A stretch of DNA of 6,720 nucleotides from Oscillospiraceae bacterium (GCA_019423445.1 JAHZBJ010000108.1:1-6720), one strand, 5' to 3'; shown: positions 1 to 6,340, counted from the first letter of the stretch. Numbers and translations: made by a program. Notes: a model not told the origin generated them from the letters alone.

Positions 1-263
1 TGCATCACCCGGATACCAGGGCAGAGAAGCCCCACAGCCCCACAAAGGGCCGAGGAAAGAGGAGGTACCACTGAGGAGACGATAGCCCCTTCCACCTCTC
101 CAAAAGACACATGGTGGAGGGAAAGGATGTCCCCCAAAGCGGCGGCATATTCGTCCTGGGTTCTGGTGGGGTCGCTGCTGAGACGGACCACAAAGTCCAG
201 TTTCTCCTCACGGTACCCCCCTACCACAATATTGGTGTTGCCGATATCCACGGTCAGGATCAT
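1..263 (-). CDS. coaX: Type III pantothenate kinase, N-terminal part (runs off left edge)
   Basis: CoaX phosphorylates pantothenate with ATP, the first step of coenzyme A synthesis, in the cytoplasm. Only the first 87 residues are visible; the rest lies beyond base 1. The protein opens MILTVDIGNTN, with the DIGNTN phosphate-binding motif (residues 6-11) of the ASKHA-fold type III kinases, and carries the family's SSVVPP motif at residues 63-68. The start is the ATG at 263-261, with an AAGGGGAGG ribosome site at 280-272, 8 nt upstream. It is transcribed divergently from murC and has its own near-consensus promoter. By family knowledge, type III enzymes need a monovalent cation and are not feedback-inhibited by CoA. 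The motifs leave little doubt about the family. Whether the missing C-terminal part is intact cannot be seen. Confidence 0.95.
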   Translation of the reverse strand, partial: MILTVDIGNTNIVVGGYREEKLDFVVRLSSDPTRTQDEYAAALGDILSLHHVSFGEVEGAIVSSVVPPLSSALCGAVGLLCPGIRVM

Positions 264-295
264 ATGCCTTGCCTCCCCTTGATTTCTGCCTTTCA

Positions 296-324
296 AAAAT
301 AGCGCAAAAACGCCCCCTTGTCAA
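296..324 (-). promoter_or_regulatory. Sigma-A promoter of coaX
   Basis: On the minus strand a perfect -35 TTGACA (324-319) is followed after exactly 17 nt by TATTTT (301-296) as -10 element. Transcription would begin near 289, giving a short leader of about 25 nt that contains the coaX ribosome site. The site is back to back with the murC promoter, with about 40 bp between the two -35 elements. The weak -10 combined with a perfect -35 is the only departure from consensus. Confidence 0.75.
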
Positions 325-362
325 GAAAAAGCCTCCCTCCAACCGGAAATCCCTGGAATTCA

Positions 363-392
363 TTGTCAAAAATACAGCCTTTGGGGTATAAT
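363..392 (+). promoter_or_regulatory. Sigma-A promoter of murC
   Basis: TTGTCA (363-368) and a perfect TATAAT (387-392) are separated by 18 nt, in an AT-rich patch of an otherwise GC-rich window. Transcription should start near 399, giving a leader of about 53 nt to the murC ATG. The leader carries a GC hairpin and then the ribosome site AAGGGAGGG (435-443). Confidence 0.8.
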
Positions 393-417
393 AGGGTATA
401 TCTCTGAAAGGAACTGC

Positions 418-434
418 CCGCCGGAAACCGGCGG
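418..434 (+). promoter_or_regulatory. Hairpin abutting the murC ribosome binding site
   Basis: CCGCCGG (418-424), loop AAA, CCGGCGG (428-434) form a perfect 7-bp all-GC stem in the murC leader. Its last base is immediately followed by the Shine-Dalgarno AAGGGAGGG (435-443), which it leaves unpaired. There is no T-tract, so it is not a terminator. It may stabilise the mRNA 5' end or present the ribosome site in open form; that role is inference. Confidence 0.55.
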
Positions 435-451
435 AAGGGAGGGCGCGCCAC

Positions 452-1822
452 ATGAAAAAAACGATTCAAATTCCCCCTGAGGTAAAACATATCCACTGTA
501 TCGGAGTGGGGGGCTCCGGGATGTTCCCCATTGTTCAGATCCTTCTCAGCCAGGGATATACCATCTCCGGCAGCGACAACAACGAAAGCGACATCCTGGA
601 ATCGGAGCGGAAACTGGGGGTTGCCGTCACCCTGGGACATTCCCCGGAAAATCTCCAGGGGGCCGACCTGGTCCTCTACTCCGCCGCCATCATGGCGGAT
701 AACCCCGAACTCATCGCCGCCCGGGAGCAGGGCATCCCCCTGTGGGAACGCGCCAAGATGCTGGGGGCCCTCTCCAGCCGGTACGGAGAAGCGGTGGGCA
801 TCTGCGGTACCCATGGAAAAACCACCGTCACCTCCATGCTTACCCAGATCCTCTATGGCGCGGGGCGGGACCCCTCGGCGGTGATCGGCGGAAAACTCCG
901 GGCCATCGGCGGCTACGGCCGGGCCGGGAAAAGCGACCTCTTTGTTTACGAAGCCTGCGAATTCCGGGACACTTTTCTCTCCACCTTTCCGGATACCGCT
1001 GTGGTCCTGAATATCGATGACGACCACCTGGACTACTTCGGCACTGTGGAAAACGCAATGCGCTCCTTCACCAAGTTCGCCGGGATGGCGAGAAGAGTCC
1101 TCTACAACGGCGACGACTCCAACACCGCCGCCGCCATGGCGCCGGTGGAAGGCCCCCAGAAAATTACCTTCGGCCGGGGGGAGCATAACGACTTTTACGC
1201 TGCCAATCTGGAAAAGAAGGACGGCCTCTGCCGTACCTTTGATCTGATGCATCATGGGGAATGCCTCTGCACCCTCACCATCCATGTCCCCGGGGACCAC
1301 AACGTCCTCAACGCTGTTGCGGCAGCCGCCACCGCCTGGGAGCTGGGAGTGCCACCCGAGGAAATCGCAAAGCATCTGGCTCTTTTTGGAGGCGCCGGCC
1401 GGCGGTTCGAAGTTCTGGGGAAGGTGAACGGAGTCACCATCGCCGATGACTACGCCCATCACCCTGCAGAGCTGGCAGCCACCCTTCGGGCTGCTAAGGA
1501 GTTGGATTTCGGCGCGGTCTGGGCGGTATTCCAGCCCTTCACCTTCTCCCGAACCTATCTGCTTCTGGATGACTTTGTCACCGCTCTCTCCATTGCCGAC
1601 CATGTGGTGATGAGCCCCATTATGGGTTCCCGGGAAAAGAACGAATGGGGTATCCGTACCCAGGACCTGGGAGAAAAGATCCCCGGCAGTGTCTGGTTCG
1701 ACACCTTCCAGGAAATGGCGGACTACACCATGGCCCATGCAAAACCAGGGGATTTGGTGATCACCCTGGGATGCGGGGACATTTACAAATGCGCCCGGCT
1801 GATGCTGAAAAGCACCCGCTGA
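452..1822 (+). CDS. murC: UDP-N-acetylmuramate--L-alanine ligase
   Basis: MurC adds L-alanine to UDP-N-acetylmuramic acid with ATP, the first peptide-forming step of peptidoglycan precursor synthesis in the cytoplasm. At 456 residues it has the family's usual length and three-domain order. The N-terminal UDP-substrate domain has the glycine-rich loop GVGGSGM (18-24). The central ATPase domain has the P-loop GTHGKTT (119-125), CEFRDTFL (169-176), NIDDDHLDYF (187-196) and GDHNVLNA (281-288). The C-terminal domain has GAGRRFE (314-320), DDYAHHP (332-338), FQPFTFSRT (360-368) and LGCGDIYK (439-446). The family more often has QPH in the FQPFTFSRT position; Phe here looks like a clade variant, not damage. 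GVGGSGM and the CEFRDTFL box favour MurC over MurD or the recycling ligase Mpl. The start ATG has a strong ribosome site 8 nt upstream. It appears monocistronic, with no mur or division gene in the visible flanks. Confidence 0.95.
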   Translation: MKKTIQIPPEVKHIHCIGVGGSGMFPIVQILLSQGYTISGSDNNESDILESERKLGVAVTLGHSPENLQGADLVLYSAAIMADNPELIAAREQGIPLWERAKMLGALSSRYGEAVGICGTHGKTTVTSMLTQILYGAGRDPSAVIGGKLRAIGGYGRAGKSDLFVYEACEFRDTFLSTFPDTAVVLNIDDDHLDYFGTVENAMRSFTKFAGMARRVLYNGDDSNTAAAMAPVEGPQKITFGRGEHNDFYAANLEKKDGLCRTFDLMHHGECLCTLTIHVPGDHNVLNAVAAAATAWELGVPPEEIAKHLALFGGAGRRFEVLGKVNGVTIADDYAHHPAELAATLRAAKELDFGAVWAVFQPFTFSRTYLLLDDFVTALSIADHVVMSPIMGSREKNEWGIRTQDLGEKIPGSVWFDTFQEMADYTMAHAKPGDLVITLGCGDIYKCARLMLKSTR

Positions 1823-2066
1823 CACTGCGCCCGCTTGGGCAGCCCCAAGGCTGGGAATGGGGTAACTGGGTGTGAAGCCCTGCCGGAGCCTCCCTCTGAA
1901 AAGGCGGAAAACAATCCGCCACCCCAGCTGGTGCGCCAGGATTTTCCGGCGCACCGCTCCCAGGTGGTTTCGGGAGACATCCTCTGGTTTTGCGGATCAA
2001 CCCTTTGGATTTCCCTGTTCGTTTGAGAACGGAATCATCTTACCATAAAAAACAGGAGGTACTCTG
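1823..2066. other. Gene-free, stem-loop-rich region between murC and the SHOCT gene
   Basis: No plausible gene lies in these 244 bases. Several perfect stems are visible: CTTGGG/CCCAAG (1834-1839 with 1844-1849), GGCGGA/TCCGCC (1903-1908 with 1915-1920), GTGCGCC/GGCGCAC (1931-1937 with 1948-1954, extendable by two GC pairs past a bulged A) and CTCCC/GGGAG (1957-1961 with 1972-1976). A longer-range match GCTGGG/CCCAGC (1850-1855 with 1923-1928) could enclose the second stem. An alternative hairpin CTGG/CCAG (1928-1931 with 1936-1939) would compete with the third. None is followed by a T-tract, so no canonical murC terminator is seen. It could be a structured 3' end, a 5' leader of the next gene, or an unrecognised RNA; the strand of any transcript is unknown. 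Confidence 0.4.
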
Positions 2067-2453
2067 ATGCGGAGAAGAAGAAATTACCGAGTGCGCCCCA
2101 ACAAGGCGGAATCCGCCATGGGGGTGGCTGTAGGGGTCATCTTTGTGGGAATCGGTCTCTTTGTAGTGATCCCCACATTCGGACCCTTCGGTATCTTTTG
2201 GACACTCATGGCCGTCGCCATGACCGGCTACAATATTTACATAATGGTTTCCGGCAAGGGCGTTTATAATGTGGAGATGGAGGAAGAAACCTTCCCCGGC
2301 CCTTCCAACCCTGGCGATTTCCCCGCCGACCGCCAGGGCATTGCCAGCGTGGAGGAGCGGCTCCAGACTCTTCAGCGCCTCTACGACCAGCGTCTAATTA
2401 CCCGGGAGGAATATGATCAAAAACGCCAGGAGATCCTGGCGGAGAAGTGGTGA
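2067..2453 (+). CDS. Small membrane protein with C-terminal SHOCT domain
   Basis: A 128-residue protein of unknown function. The N-terminus is strongly basic (MRRRRNYRVRPNK). Two hydrophobic helices follow (about 18-37 and 41-61) with a short Gly/Pro turn between them, then an acidic, Pro-rich linker (about 70-90). The C-terminus (about 96-128) matches the SHOCT short C-terminal domain: EERL, RLYDQRLITREEYDQKR and a final EILAEKW. By the positive-inside rule the basic N-terminus, and with two helices also the SHOCT tail, should face the cytoplasm. SHOCT segments are usually found at the ends of membrane or stress-related proteins and are thought to mediate oligomer or partner contacts. The start ATG has an excellent AGGAGGT site (2054-2060) at about 7 nt. 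I find no convincing promoter or terminator of its own. Confidence 0.85.
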   Translation: MRRRRNYRVRPNKAESAMGVAVGVIFVGIGLFVVIPTFGPFGIFWTLMAVAMTGYNIYIMVSGKGVYNVEMEEETFPGPSNPGDFPADRQGIASVEERLQTLQRLYDQRLITREEYDQKRQEILAEKW

Positions 2454-2649
2454 TCTCACCCGGAAAACAATAAAATCACCGCCCCCTCTCCCCTTCCGTA
2501 AGGTTCGCCTGCCGCAGGGTATTTTCCCGTTTGGCGCCAGCTTTTTCAAAACTGGGAAAGGGGACTGCGTATCTGAGAAGGAGGGCCCAGAAAGCGGCCT
2601 TCTCTGCCGCGAAAACACTTCATTACAAAAAGGATGGAAAAACCGCTCA
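2454..2649. other. Leader region of the FNT gene with two competing hairpins
   Basis: This 196-bp spacer has no gene. Near its 3' end GAGAAGG (2575-2581) can pair with CCTTCTC (2598-2604), while an alternative GCGGC/GCCGC stem (2594-2598 with 2606-2610) uses part of the same bases. The two structures exclude each other and lie about 40-75 nt before the FNT start. A palindrome TGGCGCCA sits at 2532-2539. No clear -35/-10 pair was found, so the FNT gene may be read from upstream or from a non-consensus promoter. A regulatory role for the hairpins is speculation. Confidence 0.3.
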
Positions 2650-3459
2650 ATGAATACACCAGCTGAAGTCGCACAAAACTACATCTCCATTGGGAAAACC
2701 AAAGTACAGCTGCCGTTGGAAAAAGCCCTGATTATGGGGATCCTGGCGGGGCTCTTCATCGGCCTTGCGGGGATCGCCTCCTCTGCCGCCTCCGCAGGGG
2801 CTTCCACCCCCGGCATGGGACGGCTGCTGGGTGCCCTGGTCTTCCCCGCCGCCCTTTCCATGGTGATCCTGGCAGGAAGCGAACTCTTTACCGGCAACTG
2901 CCTGCTGATCATCCCGGTAATGGAGGGAGCTGTCTCCCCCCTGGGGATGGCCCGTAATCTTGCAGCGGTCTACCTGGGGAACCTGCTGGGTGGGCTTTTG
3001 GCAGCCTTTGCAGGAGTATACAGCCATGTCTTCGACCTTCTGGACGGCAGCCTGGGGGCCTCCGCCATCGCCACCGCCGCCGCCAAGTGCTCCCTCTCCT
3101 TTGGGGATGCTTTCCTCCGCGGGGTGTTCTGCAATATCCTGGTGTGCACCGCCCTGTGGATGACCCTGGCCGCCAAAGGCGCCGCGGAGAAGATCATTTG
3201 TCTCTTCTTCCCCATTGTCACCTTTGTCCTCTGCGGCTTTGAGCACTCAGTGGCCAACATGTACTATATCCCAGCAGGGCTGATGGCCATGGGGGAACCA
3301 GCCTGGACAGCAGTATCCGGGGATCTTTCCTCCCTCACCTGGAGCGCCTTCTTCTTAAAGAATCTCATTCCCGTCACTCTGGGAAATATGGTAGGGGGCA
3401 TCGGTCTGGGGCTGGTCTTCTGGTATCTTCACCTTAAGGGCCGCTCCCCCCGCAGCTGA
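2650..3459 (+). CDS. Formate/nitrite transporter (FNT/FocA-NirC family)
   Basis: A pentameric, aquaporin-like inner-membrane channel family that moves small monovalent anions such as formate, nitrite or hydrosulfide. The 269-residue length is normal for the family, and the sequence is largely hydrophobic, compatible with six helices. Family signatures are visible: N-terminal TPAEVAQNYI, ELFTGN (78-83, with the constriction-site Thr81), a NLLGG helix (111-115), RGVFCNILVC (157-166), GFEHSVANMYYIP (196-208, with the conserved pore His199) and KNLIPVTLGNMVGG (237-250). The frame stays open upstream to 2413, but that part overlaps the SHOCT gene and has no family similarity. The ATG at 2650 starts at the usual FNT N-terminus. 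Its ribosome site AAAGGATGG (2628-2636) is rather far, about 13 nt. Formate is the likely substrate in a fermenting anaerobe, but sequence alone does not separate FocA from nitrite or hydrosulfide channels. Confidence 0.93.
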   Translation: MNTPAEVAQNYISIGKTKVQLPLEKALIMGILAGLFIGLAGIASSAASAGASTPGMGRLLGALVFPAALSMVILAGSELFTGNCLLIIPVMEGAVSPLGMARNLAAVYLGNLLGGLLAAFAGVYSHVFDLLDGSLGASAIATAAAKCSLSFGDAFLRGVFCNILVCTALWMTLAAKGAAEKIICLFFPIVTFVLCGFEHSVANMYYIPAGLMAMGEPAWTAVSGDLSSLTWSAFFLKNLIPVTLGNMVGGIGLGLVFWYLHLKGRSPRS

Positions 3460-3478
3460 AAAGTTTCTCCAAGAAACT
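3459..3478 (-). terminator. Possible second minus-strand terminator
   Basis: AGTTTCT and AGAAACT (3462-3468 and 3472-3478) form a 7-bp stem with a 3-nt loop. Read on the minus strand it is followed by only three T residues (3461-3459), so on its own it would be weak. It lies downstream of the stronger hairpin at 3498-3529 as seen from citF and overlaps the FNT stop codon, and may act as a back-up. Confidence 0.35.
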
Positions 3479-3497
3479 CTTCTTCCCCACAAAGCAA

Positions 3498-3540
3498 ACG
3501 CCCCCAGGCTCAGATGAGCCTGGGGGCGTCTTCTATTCTT
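3498..3540. terminator. Intrinsic terminator between convergent FNT gene and citF
   Basis: A perfect 14-bp stem (3498-3511 with 3516-3529, ACGCCCCCAGGCTC and its complement) encloses the loop AGAT. On the plus strand it is followed by the pyrimidine tract CTTCTATTCTT (3530-3540), which fits termination of the FNT transcript. On the minus strand the bases after the stem read TTTGCTTTGTG, a weaker T-rich tail, so the hairpin probably also ends the citDEF transcript, whose last stop lies 22 bp away. Confidence 0.88.
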
Positions 3541-3551
3541 CCACGCAGGAA

Positions 3552-5111
3552 TCAGTCAAAAGAATAGGGCTTAATCTGGCGGACCACGTCCAGGATGGTG
3601 CCATCCCGGGCTTCCATAATGGCCACAACCTTATCCTCCCACTGGAGCTTCTCAGGGGCGCCCACGATGGAGTAGGCCTTCTCCTTCAGGCTCTCAATGG
3701 TGACATGCTTGATACCGGCCTCATCCAACCAGCCGATGATATCCTGGCGGAGGGGGTTGACAGCAATGCCGTAATCGGTGACCACCACGTCCACGCAGTC
3801 GCCGGGGGTGGTAACGGTAACCACATCCTCGCAGATGGTAGCCATACGGCCACGAATCAGGGGGGTGACGATGATGCAGCACTTGCTGCCGGCAGCGGTG
3901 TCGGGATGGCCGCCGGGAGCGCCGCGGAGGATACCGTCGGAGCCGGTGAGAACATTGACGTTAAACTTGGTATCCACCTCAAGGGCAGCCAGGATGACGA
4001 AATCCAGCTGGTTCACAAAGGCGCCCTTGTTGGCGGGGTTGGCATACTGGGAAGCGCTCATCTCATAGTGTCCGGGGGTACGACCGATGCTGTTCACGCC
4101 GCCCAGGTCGAAGTCCTGAACGTCGATGACCTTGCCCACCAGGCCCTTCTGGAGCAGCTCCACCATGGGGGTGGTGATACCGCCGATGGCAAAGCCCATC
4201 TTAATGCCCTTCTTCACCATCCGGTCCTCCAGGAAGCGGTTCACCGCCAGGGAGGGACCGCCCACGCCGGTCTGGAAGGAGAAGCCGTCCTTGAAATAGG
4301 GGGTGGCCTCCATGACCTTGGCGCAGTTCTCAGCCATCATCAGGTCCCGGGGATTCTGGGTCATACGGGCGGCAGCGGAAGCAATCTTCTTGGGGTTGCC
4401 GATCTCATCCACTACCACCACGGCGTCCACGTCGATGGCCTCAACGGAGGCGGGCATGTTGGGATAGTCCACCAGGCAGTCGGTGATAACCACCACTTTG
4501 TCCGCGTACTTGGCGTCGCTCATGGCGTAGCCCATGGAGCCGCAGTCGCTCTTACCGCCCCAGCCCTTGCAGTTGCCCATCTTGTCGGAGGTGGGAGCCG
4601 CCACAAAAGCGATGTCGATATGTACCTCGCCAGCCTCGATGGCCCGGGGACGTCCGCCATGGCTGCGGAGAATGGCAGGGGTCTTCAGGTAGCCCTGGGA
4701 GACAACCTCGCCCATCTTGCCCCGGATACCGGAGGTTTGCAGGCCCACCACAATGCCGTCCTTGATATACTGGGCGATGGGGTCATGGGCGCTGCCGGTG
4801 GAGGTGGCGGCAATGGTGAGGTCCTTCAGAACCATTTCTTCCACTGCCACCTTCATCACCATATTCATCACATAGTCGCCGTCCCGGAGATGGTGATGGA
4901 AGGAGAAGGTCATGCCGTCCTTGGCGCCGCACTGCTCCAGAGCGTCCCGGATGGTGGCCACCACCTTGGTCTCCTGGGGCTTCTCGTATCTCTTTACGGT
5001 AGGAGCAGCCTTGGTAAACTCCTTGCCGTCCATATAGTCCTTGCCGTGATAGACTTCCCTGCCGTTTACCAGCAGCTCTTCGGGAATATCTCTGCCTACT
5101 GCGTTAATCAT
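3552..5111 (-). CDS. citF: Citrate lyase alpha subunit (citrate CoA-transferase)
   Basis: CitF exchanges the acetyl group on the acyl carrier CitD for citrate, giving citryl-ACP and acetate. CitE then splits citryl-ACP, so citrate is converted to acetate and oxaloacetate in the cytoplasm. The 519 residues match the normal size. Typical family stretches are TFSFHHHLRDGDYV (68-81), SHGGRP (150-155), QTGVGGPSLAV (280-290), GGITTPMVELL (310-320), LTGSDGILRGAPGGHPDT (388-405) and VTDYGIAVNP (444-453). The start ATG follows the citE stop after one base; its GAGGGGG ribosome site (5127-5121) lies inside the end of citE, so expression is probably coupled. It is the last gene of the operon, followed by a terminator. 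citX and citG, often found after citF, are absent here. The reading frame is intact and no key motif appears damaged. Confidence 0.96.
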   Translation of the reverse strand: MINAVGRDIPEELLVNGREVYHGKDYMDGKEFTKAAPTVKRYEKPQETKVVATIRDALEQCGAKDGMTFSFHHHLRDGDYVMNMVMKVAVEEMVLKDLTIAATSTGSAHDPIAQYIKDGIVVGLQTSGIRGKMGEVVSQGYLKTPAILRSHGGRPRAIEAGEVHIDIAFVAAPTSDKMGNCKGWGGKSDCGSMGYAMSDAKYADKVVVITDCLVDYPNMPASVEAIDVDAVVVVDEIGNPKKIASAAARMTQNPRDLMMAENCAKVMEATPYFKDGFSFQTGVGGPSLAVNRFLEDRMVKKGIKMGFAIGGITTPMVELLQKGLVGKVIDVQDFDLGGVNSIGRTPGHYEMSASQYANPANKGAFVNQLDFVILAALEVDTKFNVNVLTGSDGILRGAPGGHPDTAAGSKCCIIVTPLIRGRMATICEDVVTVTTPGDCVDVVVTDYGIAVNPLRQDIIGWLDEAGIKHVTIESLKEKAYSIVGAPEKLQWEDKVVAIMEARDGTILDVVRQIKPYSFD

Positions 5112-5112
5112 C

Positions 5113-6024
5113 TTACAAATCCCCCTCGTAGATTCCGCTGGCCTTCGCCAGGGCGATGGTGCGCTCCGCCCCGGGCAGGAAGGCGATGTCGATCATCTTG
5201 CCGTCCACGGTGAAGACGCCTACGCCCTTGTCCGCATTCTCGCGCACAGCGCGGACGATCTTCTCGGCGGCAGCGATCTCCTTCTGAGTGGGAGCAAAGA
5301 TCTCGTGAACAATGGGGATCTGCTTGGGGTTGATGAGGCTCTTGCCATCAAAGCCCATATCCTTGTTCTGCTTCACCTCAGCGATGAAGCCGTCCATGTC
5401 ATCCAGGTTGGTGAAAACGGTGTCGAAGCACTGGACACCAGCCGCACGAGCCGCAATCAGCATCTGGCCGCGGGCCGCCAGCATCTCAATGCCGCCGGGC
5501 ACCACGCCTACCTGCATGCACTTGCGGTAGTCGCCGCCGGAAATGGCCACACCGAAGAGACGGTCGGAAGCGGTGCAGATCTCGTAGGCGTTCATAATAC
5601 CCTTGGGGCTCTCCAGAGCGGCCATCAGGAGGGTGCGGCCCTCCTCCACGCCAAACTCCCGCTCAGCAGCCAGGGTGGCCTCCTCAACGGTCTTGACGTC
5701 CTGGGCGCTCTCGCACTTGGCGATACGGATACCATCGGCGCCGCCGGCCACGCAAACCCGGACATCCTCCTGCCAATGAGGGGTATCCAGACCGTTGATC
5801 CGGACGATCACTTCGGTGTCACCGTAGTCGATGGTCTTCAGGGCATGGTAAAGGGAGAAGCGGGCGGCGTCCTTCTGGTTCTCCGCCACGGCATCCTCCA
5901 GGTCAAGCATAATGCTGTCGACGCCGTAGATATAGGCGTCTTTGATAAGGCCGGGCTTCTGGGCGTTCATAAACATCATGGTCCGGCGCAGACGGAAACG
6001 TTCCGGTTTTGGACGAGGAATCAT
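5113..6024 (-). CDS. citE: Citrate lyase beta subunit (citryl-CoA/citryl-ACP lyase)
   Basis: CitE cleaves citryl bound to the acyl carrier CitD into oxaloacetate and acetyl-ACP, with Mg2+. It belongs to the HpcH/HpaI aldolase-like TIM-barrel family, and 303 residues is the usual size. Visible motifs in order are RLRRTMMFMNA (11-21), DSIMLDLEDAV (36-46), the VRINGLD strand with Arg75 (74-80), ALESPKG with Glu138 (136-142), ISGGDY with Asp165 (161-166) and GFDGKSLINPKQI (224-236). In the family, the acidic residues of the ESPKG and GGDY regions bind the metal and the Arg binds substrate; their presence argues for an active enzyme. The full GKSLINP ending and the citD/citF neighbours favour true CitE over CitE-like malyl- or citramalyl-CoA lyases. 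The start ATG overlaps the citD stop (ATGA), with GGGGAGGTG (6040-6032) as ribosome site inside citD. Confidence 0.96.
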   Translation of the reverse strand: MIPRPKPERFRLRRTMMFMNAQKPGLIKDAYIYGVDSIMLDLEDAVAENQKDAARFSLYHALKTIDYGDTEVIVRINGLDTPHWQEDVRVCVAGGADGIRIAKCESAQDVKTVEEATLAAEREFGVEEGRTLLMAALESPKGIMNAYEICTASDRLFGVAISGGDYRKCMQVGVVPGGIEMLAARGQMLIAARAAGVQCFDTVFTNLDDMDGFIAEVKQNKDMGFDGKSLINPKQIPIVHEIFAPTQKEIAAAEKIVRAVRENADKGVGVFTVDGKMIDIAFLPGAERTIALAKASGIYEGDL

Positions 6025-6320
6025 CTGACAGCACCTCCCCAGGGAATATTGGATTCACTTGCTCCGCAGCTGCGGAAAACGGCGCACTCCACCCGGGCTT
6101 TCAGGGTGCAGTCCAGGGCGCCCTTGTCCACAACAGTGACCTTGGCGTCAGTAACTTCCAAACGCTCCAGGGTCTCCAGTACAGTAGCCTTAATCTGCTT
6201 GCCGTACTGATTCAGCACGCTGCTCTGAATGTCCAGCTGAAGTCCCTGGCCGGGCTCTACCGTGACCTGGGCGTCGCTGGATTCCAGGGTTCCCGCTACC
6301 GCAGGATTCATCAGTTTCAA
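6021..6320 (-). CDS. citD: Citrate lyase gamma subunit (acyl carrier protein), TTG start
   Basis: CitD carries the 2'-(5''-triphosphoribosyl)-3'-dephospho-CoA arm on which acetyl and citryl groups are held during catalysis. From TTG at 6320 the protein is 99 residues and begins MKLMNPAVAGTLESSD. This places the prosthetic-group serine of the GTLES motif at position 14, as in characterised CitD proteins, whose start it matches (from memory). DKGALDCTLKARVE, with the family's DDKGALDC-like box, follows in the C-terminal half. Other in-frame starts are TTG 6356 (111 residues, ribosome site too close), TTG 6326 (101 residues, better spacing of 5 nt) and ATG 6311 (96 residues, AAAGG about 20 nt away). 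The stop overlaps the citE start by 4 nt. The identity is secure; the exact start is not. Confidence 0.93.
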   Translation of the reverse strand: MKLMNPAVAGTLESSDAQVTVEPGQGLQLDIQSSVLNQYGKQIKATVLETLERLEVTDAKVTVVDKGALDCTLKARVECAVFRSCGASESNIPWGGAVR

Positions 6321-6330
6321 TCTCAACACA

Positions 6331-6340
6331 ACCTTTCTTC
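6331..6340 (-). promoter_or_regulatory. Ribosome binding site that decides the citD start
   Basis: GAAGAAAGGT on the minus strand is the only good Shine-Dalgarno-like stretch before citD. It lies about 5 nt before TTG 6326, 11 nt before TTG 6320 and 20 nt before ATG 6311. Spacing therefore favours a TTG start, while family alignment picks 6320 among the two. A second AAAGGA (6362-6357) directly touches TTG 6356 and cannot serve it. Confidence 0.5.

Noticed and set aside
442..449. GGCGCGCC palindrome before murC as a regulatory site
   Set aside because: An 8-bp GC palindrome between the Shine-Dalgarno and the start codon is expected by chance in GC-rich DNA, and it overlaps bases already explained by the ribosome site.
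293..1954. Open frame of 553 codons on the minus strand, antisense to murC
   Set aside because: It lies fully opposite murC with all its conserved motifs, has no ribosome site and gives a Gly/Pro/His-rich translation typical of antisense frames in GC-rich genes. It also crosses the murC promoter region and the spacer.
1850..1990. Cobalamin-type riboswitch
   Set aside because: Only a short stretch (GGGTGTGAAGCCC) is reminiscent. The conserved segment normally following it is not matched, and the downstream gene is not involved in B12 transport or synthesis.
2413..2649. Possible 79-residue N-terminal extension of the FNT transporter
   Set aside because: It overlaps the SHOCT gene, reads as a low-quality basic, Pro-rich stretch without family similarity, and the ATG at 2650 gives the expected FNT N-terminus.
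3705..5213. Open frame of 502 codons on the plus strand, antisense to citF and the end of citE
   Set aside because: The translation is dominated by His, Gly, Ala and Leu, the mirror of high-GC3 coding on the other strand. The opposite strand carries clear citF motifs. No ribosome site or family similarity is visible.
5305..6210. Open frame of 301 codons on the plus strand, antisense to citE and citD
   Set aside because: It is the same kind of codon-bias shadow; it spans the coupled citD/citE junction and lacks initiation signals.
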